This document shows positions 21,062-31,479 of a DNA stretch of 64,000 nucleotides, piece by piece. Numbering within the stretch: position 1 is the stretch's first letter; the number at the start of each line of letters is the position of its first letter. The stretch is taken from assembly GCA_003254925.1 (NCBI GenBank), contig QANZ01052689.1, positions 68,062 through 132,061 of the forward strand, in the 5' to 3' direction. Below the pieces are notes generated by a model. That model ran no database searches, was not told the origin of the DNA, and saw only the letters and a program-made list of their open reading frames with translations. This DNA is from Chamaecrista fasciculata (taxonomy: Eukaryota; Streptophyta; Magnoliopsida; Fabales; Fabaceae). The translations under genes were made by a program, and so were the position numbers.

Positions 21062-21475
21062 CTTTAGTTTAAACTTTAATCCATTAGTACTTGAAATTTA
21101 TATTAGATTTTAATTAAGTCCTTATCATTTTAATTTTATATAATAATTCACTCTTACTTTGATTTCATTTATAATAAGAGCTCCAATAATTTGCTTTTGT
21201 ATAAAATATAATTAGCAAATATGTCAATAATTAACAACAGCAGCAGCAGCAAACTTCATATAATTAAACAAACAGTTTCCAAAACAAAGCGCATAACAAT
21301 CAAAATAATATAACAGGAGGAATCAAGTTCATAGAAATATCATTTTTATTTTGATACATTATTAAGAAGCTGCTTTAACATAGAATGAATAAATATATCC
21401 CATTATTATATATAATTTTATTGTAAATCAACCACATAAATATATTATTCCCATGGATCTTCGATTCAAAATCCC

Positions 21476-24400
21476 TCACTTGGGTGGTGGTCCTGGTGGA
21501 ACTGTGAAATCTGGAAAAACAAAATTAAAATTTCCAAATTCCAGTTTGAATATATATACGATTCATTCACTTAATTGAAAATAAAAATATTGAAATTGAG
21601 AGAAGTTTAATTCACTATTAAAAATTTAAAATTAATGACTTACGTCCACACTTAAAGCCAGAAGGAAGAGGTTTGCCACAGAAGTTCAAGCAGTGTAAGA
21701 CTTTGTCCCAGTCAAGCATATCTTCTATGGTGTAACCTGGTGGAAATGCTGTTCATTATCACAAAATTAAACTAATTAATTATATTAAGATACAATCATT
21801 ATTTTAATTTAATTTTACACTGTTACATATTATTATTAATTATTAGTGCCTTCTCTACTTGATTCTTCATAAATTTTTCGAGGCAATCATTATTTTTTCT
21901 ATTGGAGATAATTCTAATCAGGTAAACACTAAATGAAGGCACCTCAGAGATTTGAATTTAGGTTCATCACCAGAATTGTGTGAAAGTAGTCTCTTTCGCT
22001 AGACCCAACCCCATGGGTATATATGTATATAGAGTCTGCGGTAAACGCATTTTGTGATAAATTGAAGTGTCAAAACCTCAAATTTGTCATAAACATTTCA
22101 TTTATTTCTTATAGATTCTATATATTTTCATTTCTTAAATTGGTCCCAAACCAACTTTTAGGACATGATTTGAGCCTATTTAATTTGTTGACGATCTTAA
22201 CTGGACAGAGAAAGGACTCTTCAAGAGTTAATAAATAGTTTTGAAATTATCATCACCAAAAAAATAGTTATGAAATTATTGCATTTAAATTTAAAATAAG
22301 AGAGATATGACCAACTTAGTTTATTTTATCAATGAAATGAGTGATACAATTTTGGGACCCGATTTGACATAGTTTATTGATGACCTAAACTTGCTAAAGA
22401 AAACACTCGTCAAAATCAACATGTAGCGTTGAATTTGTTGCATTCATACTTAAATCATCAGAAAGATATGACCACAGTTCATATTCATTAATTTGGGACT
22501 AATTTGAGAAGTTATTGACATATATATGACCAATTTGAAATAAATAAAATATTTATGACCAATTTAAAATCTATCTCATATATTTAGAACCAATTTGAAG
22601 TTTTGACCTTAAATTGAAGTCTAGAAAATCAGAACCCATAAAGTCAAACCGGTTACCTTTTTGTAATAAAAACAAGAATAATGCTACCAAGTGCCCTTAG
22701 GATTGTTAAAGAGTATTAATTACACTTTGAAAATGTAATTTCTACGGTTCTACTTTCAAAATATAAATATACTTCACATTTTTAAATAAGTAATAACTCT
22801 TTGTCCTTTTCAATTTTTAAGACTAATATACCATTATCTATATTTTATTAATTCTTACATTTAAAAAAAAATTACGGTCCATTCAACTTTTTTTGTCCTG
22901 ATTAGTCATTCTATTGTAATAAAATAAATTTAGTAGTGTTAACTTTTGTTTTCTACAATCTCGTCATGCTTTTCCTAGAATTCAAGTTTGTTTTTTAGTT
23001 TATATTCTTTGAATTAAAATTTGTGAGTGAAACTACTATGAATTTCAGGCTTCCATAAATTTTAATTATGTTAACATTTATTTTATTCTACCAGATTTAT
23101 TATTATCACCATAATAAGTATTAAGATCACAAAATTAAAATACTTTCATAAGCATGATTTGTAGCTGAAACTATAATATGAGAGAATGACTAATAATCAG
23201 GAAAAAAAAAAGTTAAATGGACTGTAATTTTTTTTTGATTGTAAGAATTAATAAAATATAGATAAGGGTATATTAGTCTTAAAAATTGAAAAGGACAAAA
23301 AGTTATTACTTATATATTTAAAAATTTGGATATATTTAAATTTTCAAAGTAAAAGTTACATTTTAAAAGTGTAATTAATACTCTTTAACAAGTACTCTAA
23401 GGACACTTTTAGCATTACCCTAAAAACAAATAGATTGAATACATATGTGTTTTGGTCAAAGATACACATCATGCGAATTAAAATCTCATAAACGTCAAAC
23501 AAACGGTTTTAAAATATATTTATATTTATATCTATATCTATATCTATATCTTATATTATATGGCTCCACCCCTTTCTAGTCGTCCATGTTTAAAACTATA
23601 GTCTATGAATTAAAAATAAGAGAAAATTTACTATTTGGTCTCTCTTTCTTTACTAAATTAACAATTTAGTCCCTTATTTATTTTACATACATATTTGCGT
23701 CCCGTTAGGGCACGCAAAGCCCCTGGTCTATATTATATGACTCTACCCTTTTATGGTTGGTCAAAATTAGTGAATTAAAAAATTAAAAAGAAAAAAAAAT
23801 CACCACTCTCTCCCCACTTCTTTAAAAAAATAATTGAATTAAAAAAAATGCAAAAAACAATTAAAAATTAAAAAATGACACCACTCTCTCTCCCCACTCA
23901 CTCTCCCCATATGAGGTAATTTCAAATTGGTCCTAAATATTTTATTTATTTTAGATGAGTCTTTCATATTTTTATAATTTCTCAAATTGGTCCCAAACTT
24001 ACTCTTTTATCAATATAAAAATTTAATATAATCTTTAACTTTAAATCAATTCAAACGTTACATACAACGGGCACGCCAAGCCCCTAGTTATATTATAAGT
24101 GTGAGGGTGTTTTTAATTGGTCAAAAATAATTAAATTAAAAATTAAAAAAATAAGAAATAAACATGTAGAACTTGATAATTGACTAACTGTATAGATAAT
24201 AGAAGAGAGAAAATAGTAGATGAAATTTAAGAAAGTAAAAACTCATTATTTGGTCTTTTAATTTTCACACTTCTAACAATTTAGTCATTGAATAATAAAA
24301 ATATACTATTTAGTCACTGAATAACTATAAATATCAAATCAAACGTTACATACATATTTTCATGCCCTTTAGAACACAGAAAGCCCCTAGTGTATATATA

Positions 24401-24533
24401 TATATATGATTGATTCTTTTAATTTGTGTTTAACGATTAAAGCTAAGTACCGCGTGCCATGCATATTACTGAGTATCATAAGTAAAATGTAGTTTTACTT
24501 TTCAAAAATGCAAAAGCAAAATAATGATTAATA

Positions 24534-24576
<43 letters not shown>

Positions 24577-25699
24577 GATTTTAAAAAATGTATTCAACTC
24601 ATCGCTCGCACCCACAAAATAATCATATAATATCATAACAAAAGTATTAAGATATAAAAAAATAAAATTAATAATCAAGAAAATTTTTAATAACTATTTA
24701 TATTATATTTAAAAATTATTAATATATATTTATATTATATTTAAAAAATACTTTCACAGGGTAAAAATAAAATGATATATAGTAATGTGGATACGATATT
24801 AAATTTTAGGCTAAAGTCTTATTTTGGTCCCTCATGTTTGCTCAAAGTTTTATTTTGAAAAGTTTCTAAAAAGTTTCACCGTTAGTCCCTGACTATTTTC
24901 CATCCAATTTTTCTATTGAAAAAGGAAAAAAAAAACTAATTTTCATTTCCCAACAATTTTGCTCTTTTACAAAAGGGAAGACCTTAATGTAAAAGAGAAA
25001 AATTATTGGGAGATGAAAGTTATTTTTTTTTTCTTTTCTTTAATAGAAAAAGTGGATGGGAAAGAATCAAGGACTAACAGTAAAACTTTGTGGAAATTTA
25101 AGAGACCAAAACAGAACTTTGAGCAAACATGAGGGACCAAAACGGAATAAAAAAACTTGAGGGACCGAAACGGAACCTTAAGCAAACATGAGGGACCAAA
25201 ACAGAACAAAAAAATCTTGAGGGACTAAAATAGAATTTGGAGCAAACATGGGGGACCAATATAGAACTTTGGCCTAAATTTGAACATATACACTTGATCA
25301 TAGCCAAAAGCAAATCACATTAATGATTAACTTTCATTGTGACGTTTTAGTTGAAGGGGGCAAATAGGAAAAGATATAGCAACGAAAACTGCACAAACAT
25401 GGCACCAAACAAAAAGGGAAAGAAAAGGAAATTAAATTTGACGTACTGATAGGTTGAGAGAGTTTGGTGCAGACGCAAGGTACGTTTGCAGAATGAATGA
25501 CTTTACAGCAACGGTGGTTGGGGTTTTGTAGCGGCGGAACACCCTTGTGCATGTAATACAGGCACTCTATTTCCAGCCCCAATAGCTCGTTTTGGCACTC
25601 CTCGCCTTCTGCCACCATACTTATCGTCGCTATAACAATAATTATCCCTGCAAAGTATAACCAATATTGTTTCACATGTGAATTAGTCATTGTTGTCAT
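21476..25699 (-). CDS. Secreted lipid-transfer-like protein (eight-Cys motif), paralogue 1
   Basis: Three exons on the minus strand: 25699-25447, 21748-21644 and 21510-21476, giving 393 nt, or 130 aa. The start MTTMTNSHVKQYW was preferred over an in-frame Met 29 codons upstream because paralogue 2 starts at the same MTTM. A hydrophobic signal peptide (about residues 10-30) precedes a cysteine pattern C..C..CC..CxC..C..C, typical of the bifunctional inhibitor/LTP/seed-storage fold. Exon 1 ends in 'RCCKVIHSANVPCVC'. Exon 2 encodes FPPGYTIEDMLDWDKVLHC and 'CGKPLPSGFKCG'; exon 3 encodes FTVPPGPPPK. Family members bind lipids outside the cell; DIR1 acts in systemic immunity. Intron 1 (3.7 kb) is packed with MITEs and Helitrons. 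The exact subfamily and ligand are unknown. Confidence 0.85.
22676..23420. mobile_element. Mutator-type MITE with about 240-bp TIRs, in intron 1 of LTP-like gene 1
   Basis: 745 bp. The ends are GAATAATGCTACCAAGTGCC and, inverted, GGGTAATGCTAAAAGTGTCC, with inverted similarity reaching about 240 bp inward. A perfect 9-bp target duplication TAAAAACAA lies at 22667-22675 and 23421-23429. The core is AT-rich and non-coding. Confidence 0.88.
23549..23726 (+). mobile_element. Mini-Helitron 1 of a head-to-tail array
   Basis: It starts TCTTATATTATATGGCTCC and ends AGGGCACGCAAAGCCCCTGG, followed by T. The GGGC...GCCC hairpin just before a CTRR end and a TC start are Helitron hallmarks. 178 bp, with no Rep/helicase. 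It is immediately followed by the next unit. Confidence 0.7.
23727..24087 (+). mobile_element. Mini-Helitron 2 of the array
   Basis: It starts TCTATATTATATGACTC directly after the CTGG end of unit 1. It ends GGGCACGCCAAGCCCCTAG followed by T, with the same GGGC/GCCC hairpin. 361 bp, non-coding. Confidence 0.78.
24088..24390 (+). mobile_element. Mini-Helitron 3 of the array
   Basis: It starts TTATATTATAAGTGTGAGGG directly after the CTAG end of unit 2 and ends AGAAAGCCCCTAG followed by T. The 5' TC has become TT and the terminal hairpin is eroded. 303 bp, non-coding. Confidence 0.65.
24805..25278. mobile_element. Fold-back element in intron 1 of LTP-like gene 1
   Basis: Inverted ends: TTTAGGCTAAAGTCTTATTT on the left, TTTAGGCCAAAGTTCTATAT on the right read inward. 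The right arm holds about four tandem variants of a 'gagggaccaaaacggaac' unit (25100-25265). It resembles the inner arms of the element at 9628-10927. Confidence 0.7.
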
Positions 25700-25999
25700 C
25701 TTGATATCTCTTTGATCTCTAGTCTCTCGATATATGGGATTCTTCGGAATCTCTGTGGGTTTGGGTGTTTTTATGTGGTGATACATATGTATGGAGAAGG
25801 AGGAGGGTTTCGTATTAATGTGAGAGGGGGCAATTAATGGATGAGTTATTACACATTACTCATTAATGTGGGTATATTTATATTTAATGAATTACTTATA
25901 TCATAATTTTTTATATTTTAGTCAATTGTATCTCACCACCTTACTACATTAATAAAACTAACAGAAAAGCCAAAAGAGGAGATGTCAGATACGTTAATA

Positions 26000-26320
26000 G
26001 ACTTCTCATTTTGAGGGCGTGTCACATGTCAGATACGTGGTCGTGTTCAACACCCCTACGATACCCATACGATACATATTCATAAGTTTCACAATATAAA
26101 ATCAATTTTTTTGTTATTTTAACATGACAAACAATATAAAATAATAACACATATGACATATATTCTGAATAGATATTATAATTTTTAAAATTTTCATCAA
26201 AATTTTTAGATTTTAATTATTTATATATATAATAAATATATGTCATGTCATGTCATGTAACTTTAAGAATTTGACGTGTCAGTGTGTTCGTGTCTATATC
26301 AATATTCATACTTCATGGAC
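26000..26320. mobile_element. hAT-type MITE family A copy (diverged)
   Basis: It shares the core with the copies at 37524-37868 and 58585-58926: 'aacacccctacgatacccatacgatacatattcataagttt', the 'aaacaatataaaataa' segment, and the 'atttatatatataa...tatgtc' and 'gaatttgacgtgtcagtgtg' parts. The left end is altered, so its boundary is approximate. Confidence 0.65.
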
Positions 26321-26367
26321 TCTACAAACCTTTAATTTTTTTTTTATGATATAAAGTAAAAGTACCT

Positions 26368-26791
26368 TTGGTGCTCCCAAATTATGAGTTAAGAAGAAAA
26401 ATATTGCAGGGTTCTTTCATTTTGACAACAACATCCCGGTGCTCGACTCCTATCTCTGTGAAGCTTCCACCAATCCTGTGCTCACCACTGCTCTCACTGG
26501 AACCAGACGGACGCTCGAGATTCTTGCCTCACAAGGTGCCCAGGACATCACCATTCTACTCCCAAAACCCCTTTTTAACAGGGACAAACTGGCTGGACTG
26601 CACTATGATCAAGAACTTATCATGCTCGACATCGAGAATCTTGCCCATCAACCAAACCGGCGATGGCAACTGGTGCAATGCCCTAACCACTTTCACCTAA
26701 CGGAATTCTTCCCTACGATTGCTGATTTTCTTTTTGGTTTCTTCTGTTTTCTGTAATCTAGGCCTTGTCTTATTTCAAAAAAAAAAAAAAG
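26368..26791 (+). other. Unrecognised GC-richer coding-like fragment with A-tail
   Basis: A stretch with balanced codon-like composition reads GFFHFDNNIPVLDSYLCEAS and on to 'RWQLVQCPNHFHLTE' (in the frame ending at 26756). It stands out against AT-rich flanks. About 20 bases after the frame stops there is a run of 14 A (about 26778-26791), as in retroposed sequence. I do not recognise the family. It could be a piece of a LINE, a retroposed host transcript or part of an LTR element. Confidence 0.35.
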
Positions 26792-27529
26792 TGTGAGTTG
26801 TACCTTCAAACTTTCTTTTGATCAAATGTACTATAATTTTTTTATATTTAATTTGGGTCAATTATATGCCATCTCCTTACTATGTTAATAAAACTAATAT
26901 AAAACACTAATGTGTCATTCTAACCCAGTTTAAACTTGCTGACAAGGCTCATGAAGATAATACAATAATTATTTAATATTATTAAAATTACTTAATAAAA
27001 TAACTAACGCAAGAATAAAAATAAAAATAATCCAATTTTGCAATATTGATCGTCTCATTTTTCACGATTCAAATGAAAAAATACTTCAAAATCCTCTCAC
27101 TTCGAATCTTAGTGTTTTTTATGATTTTTTAGTGTTTTAGCGTTTGAATCTTGAAAAATCATAGAAATATGGACATTTAAGTGTTTTTATTATGCATGTT
27201 GCGACTTCGCCCTCAATACTTAATAGCAAAAAAAAGTTAGGTACCAAAGTGTAATTTACCCTTATATTTATTTTATGATCTTATTGATAAATCAATTTTA
27301 CTCAATAGTTATTTTTATTTATATTTAAAAAATATATAAAACATTAAGAAAAACTTGAATTACAAATTGATGGGGTGCCTTAGATGGACCACTCGGACTA
27401 TTGCACTAATAAATCTAACGGTCACGAGCATAATCGCCCAGTAGTTATCCCTTTTTTTTTTTTGATCAGACCCAGTAGTTATTTATCCCTTGATGTGCAT
27501 TAGATGTTATAAAAGTTTTTTTTTTTTTT

Positions 27530-28025
27530 GGCAAAAGTACTAATTTTATCCCCAAACTTTACACCAATTATCAATTTTGTCCCCAAACTTTTTTTGCTGT
27601 CAACTTCGTCCCCAAACTTTACACCAACTGTCAATTTCATCCCCAATCTTTTTTTGCTGTCAATTTCGTCCCCAAACTTTACATCAACTATCAATTTCGT
27701 CCCCGATCTTTCACATTTTCGTCAATTTTATCCTTTGAGTAACTTCTTTTAATAAATTAACGACAAATTGCATCCTGTTTTTGAATCTAAGTTAGGATTT
27801 GAGTTTCTTTTTCTATCAATTTTACATTATGTATCGTTAGCCATATAGATTTTGTCGTCAATATTTGGCTAAAGTAAGAGCAAAAAATAAAATTGACCAA
27901 AATGTGAAAGATTAGGGACGAAATTGATAGAAAAAAATATTGGGGACGAAATTGACAGCAAAAAAAGATTGGGGACGAAATTGACAGCAGGTGTAAAATT
28001 TGGGGACGAAATAGGTACTTTTGCC
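27530..28025. mobile_element. TIR element with tandemly repeated arms (496 bp)
   Basis: The ends are GGCAAAAGTACTAATTTTAT on the left and GGCAAAAGTACCTATTTCGT on the right (inverted). Both arms are built of repeated 'tttgtccccaaactttacacc' and 'tttgctgtcaatttcgtcc' modules. It is Mutator-like in style; the target duplication is hidden in T-runs. A partial relative lies at 35985-36235. Confidence 0.7.
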
Positions 28026-28247
28026 TAGTTTTTTTTATACTCAGTAAAACAAGAAAAAATATAACAGGAAATCAGTTCAAAACATCCAAAACACATAATA
28101 AAAAGTTATAATGAATCCTTTTCGTTTATATAAAGTATTATAAACCCATCGGTGAACCTTGGCTGCAGATCCACTAGCGTAATGCTTTCCTGCTGTTCCT
28201 GCCGTTTAATTACTACAAACCGTCCATTAGATCTGATGGTCTAAATT

Positions 28248-28858
28248 ATGCCAAGTGTCTTATGTCATTTTTATGTGTTTGCACATGATCATATCACTCC
28301 AAAGCTTTGTTTCAGTGTGCGTTTCATTTTTTTAGTTTCAGAGTATAATATTACTTTTGCAAAGGCACAAATAAAGGTGGATGATACTTTGCTCCAAAAT
28401 GGCTATTCAAAGAAAATTGGAGCAAATCAGTACAGCAGAATAAACTGATTTATCAAAGAAAATTTCAACATCTAAGAGATAATATGCCAAATCAGTTATA
28501 GCAATAAAAAATTAATCAATTATATATGGGTATAACAATCACAAATTGAGCATATCAATCTTATTCTTACCGATTACTTCACCATTAGCGTTGGCGATGA
28601 ACGGAAGTGATGGCGGTGAGCGGAAGCGACGACAATGAACGACGACGATGGCGATGAACGGAAGTGACGAGGATGAACGACAACGATAAACAGCGGTGAT
28701 GGAATTTGAAGAACAATGAAAGTCAGAAACATGAATCTTGGATTTGAAGAACGAGCCTTGCTTGAAAGAGGAGAAGAAAGTAAAACACACGCTGAAACAT
28801 AGCTTTGGAGTGATATGATCAAGTGCAAACACATGAAAATAACATAAGACACGTGGTA
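28248..28858. mobile_element. TIR element with about 85-bp arms and a GC-rich triplet-like core
   Basis: The arm at 28248-28332 (GTGTCTTATGTCATTTTTAT onward) is inverted at about 28775-28858. The core (28570-28700) is GC-rich, with imperfect repeats of a 'gcgatgaacggaagtgacg' type unit. No transposase and no recognised captured gene. Confidence 0.65.
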
Positions 28859-28859
28859 C

Positions 28860-29022
28860 TTCTTATCACAAATAACCCTCGAGGCCTTTCTCCATTTTAT
28901 CTACACTTCTTGAATCATGTGATTAACATCCTCTTCTATTTCCCTTTTGCTTTGCAGAATCGTTCCCAAATACTTAAAGCTTGTGACTTCTTGTAACTGA
29001 TGATCTCCAAGTTTCACAATAT
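28860..29022 (-). mobile_element. LINE reverse-transcriptase fragment (C-terminal part)
   Basis: The minus-strand translation gives pieces of a plant LINE ORF2 downstream of the RT core: 'KLGDHQLQEVTSFKYLG' style, REIEEDVNHMIQEV, then IKWRKASRVICDKK. Frames are interrupted by a stop where 'AGWIKWR' is expected. About 160 bp survive, and the LTR at 29030 cuts it on the right. Confidence 0.65.
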
Positions 29023-29029
29023 GCGTAGG

Positions 29030-29479
29030 TGACCGGACACCCGTCGTAAGGTGTCAAGCGTGTCAAATTTAATTATACTCGAGCCTCGCAAGTATAACTA
29101 TATTTATTAAAATATAGTATAGATGCTCACCCAAGGTCGAACTCTCGCGGAACTCAATGTGATGAGGTAAGAAGAATTGTGACGAAGGCTATAACTTCTA
29201 TTCTTGAGGGTTGTCACGATTTAATTTATCTTAATGAGTCAAACAATACTTGAGAGAAAACCCTAGAGATTGACTATCATAGTTCGTTCATCATAAAGAT
29301 TAGATAATAAATATGCGATTACTTTTCTATGTTAGAACATGCATTTAAACTATAAACACAATCAATTAAACAATAGAGAGGATACAGGTTAGGATTGGTA
29401 ACTCATCCAAGACTGAATTCAAGAGCTATTTGCCAAAGCTCTTCGGGACAATCTATATTATTGTCACATCGGAACAATA

Positions 29480-29518
<39 letters not shown>

Positions 29519-30494
29519 CAAAGGCGCTCCTAATATGCAAATAAGATATTGTAAACCACCCTTTAGCAAACCCTAAAGAGCTACTTCGTTAATCGTGAGA
29601 GAGATAGACTCCGGGAATGTCAAGGTCCCATTACTTTAACAAAATATGATCTACTACTTATATGTAACGAACTTTAACAAGTACACTTGAAAGAGTTAGT
29701 CATATCTCATAAATGCAACATCAACATCTGGACTTAATAAAGAAACATGGTGAACTCAAGTCACATCCTTGAGGCATTCCTCAAGTATCTACCTATTTAG
29801 TTACTCATGCTCTAAGATGAGAACTATTCTATTCTAAAGAGAGAATTGGAGAGATCTGGAGTGCTCTCTGATTTCGAATGCTTTGAGCGTAGAATGACGA
29901 CCTCTATTTATAGTGTGGAGTAGTGTGCTTGATTCGCAAGTCAAGGGGAGAAAACCGCATCTGGGCCGTGGGCTGAGCCGGCGGCCCAAATCAACGGCGC
30001 AGCGAAATATCTGCGATATTTCGATTATATCTTCGTATCTTGAATCGTGGTCGTGCAAAACATACTCTACTGCTTCGGATTATTCTGAGCCGCGAGATTT
30101 CCAATCTGATCCGTTGGCTCAAAGAGGCGGCGCAGATCCAGAGTCTTCTGAAGCTTATCTGCTGACGTCATATTCAAGAATATTCTTGAGTCATGTGAAT
30201 TCCGTGTTTGAGCCGGCGGCGCGGAAATATTCTTTGCTCAACGCGATCTTCTAGAATATTCTGATATTTCCTTCTTGGTTTGGCCCTGTTTGGATATCTG
30301 AAACACTGAATAAACCATTAAGTAGCACCTATTTATAAAATACAATAAATAACTCTAATTAACTTATTTTATCCACTTTATTCCACCATACCTTAGTGTT
30401 GCCCTTAGCATATTAATTGGTCTAATTATAATATATTATTATTATAAACACATTAAAAGAAGGCCAAATAACTTGTTCACTTTTGGGCTGATCA
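29030..30494 (-). mobile_element. Gypsy-type LTR (3' LTR or solo), fossil
   Basis: Bounded by TG (29030) and CA (30494). Read on the minus strand it starts TGATCAGCCCAAAAGTG. It is preceded by a purine-rich stretch, CTTAAGTGTGGGGGATT (30495-30511), which fits a polypurine tract. The other end reads ...GACGGGTGTCCGGTCA, a style common to plant gypsy LTRs. An (AT)n run lies at about 29487-29513. 1465 bp; no flanking duplication was verified and the second LTR is not in view. Confidence 0.6.
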
Positions 30495-30511
30495 AATCCC
30501 CCACACTTAAG

Positions 30512-31479
30512 ACTTTGCACTCCTGAACAAAGGTACGAAGTAGAAGAAGAAAGAATATGCCAAAGAATCAAGGAACTTTCCCAAGTTCATGATTCAAAGC
30601 CAGCACATAATCACAATCTAAAGCTAAAGAATTCACTAAGCAAGTAACCAAGTAAAGTAGTGTAATCCAATTTTCATAAGACCAATTCCATAAGTGTATC
30701 ACTCTCCCCACTAATTGGGTATCATTTCTCTCTAGTCATGTCTTAGACTAAGTTCCTACCATAAGCTTGTAGAAATTCTTAAAGTCTCCACTTTAGGTGA
30801 AATAATGATTCTTAATCAAGAGGACTTTAATAGGGTTATAATGTTATGGGAAAGGCTAATATATATGGAAAGAAATATAGGGAGAAAAGAAAGAAAAACG
30901 GTGTTTTACTTTTAAAATTTCTCTTCAAGTTTTCCTTAACAATTCAACTCCACTTATCCAAAGAAAGTAGCTAGCTTACAATAAGGCTCATTTGAGTCAT
31001 TTGACACAGGACTCTACTCTTTTGACTGGCCAGTCTTTTCTCTTGATAAGCTCTTATGATAATACTTTGATTATTTGAGCTTTCTCAAAGATACTTTTGT
31101 TTGCTCGTCTTATATATATATTTTTCTTTTTGTCGAGATCTTATGTACATTCTCTTTTTTTTTCTAATAACTTTGCTAGCTAAATTCACCTTTGAGAATT
31201 GAATTGAAAAGTCCATCTCTACAAGAAAGTTTATAAGTACACCTTTAGTGTATAAGCTCAAAGGGGCTAACAAAGGATATATTTGGTAACTGGCTAGTGT
31301 TTGGGATAAAGGGGTTGAAGAAACAAATACCTCTATCATATTAACAATCATTAAATCTAATAAGCTTTAACCAAGAATTAAGACAAGTTCTACAGAAAAC
31401 AAAGCTAAGAGACTAATCTCTCTATATGTAGGTGTATATTATATATTATGTATCATAGAGAGGTCCAAGGTAACTTAGA
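30512..31479. other. Non-coding internal sequence beside the LTR fossil
   Basis: AT-rich sequence adjoining the polypurine tract, probably the untranslated 3' internal part of the same LTR element. No ORF of interest. Confidence 0.4.

Noticed and set aside
20988-21113. Poly-leucine reading frame
   Set aside because: It is the translation of a (TTA)n microsatellite, with no codon-like flanks.
25700-25786. Upstream in-frame Met for LTP-like gene 1
   Set aside because: It would place 29 polar residues before the signal peptide; the paralogue starts at the MTTM equivalent to 25699.
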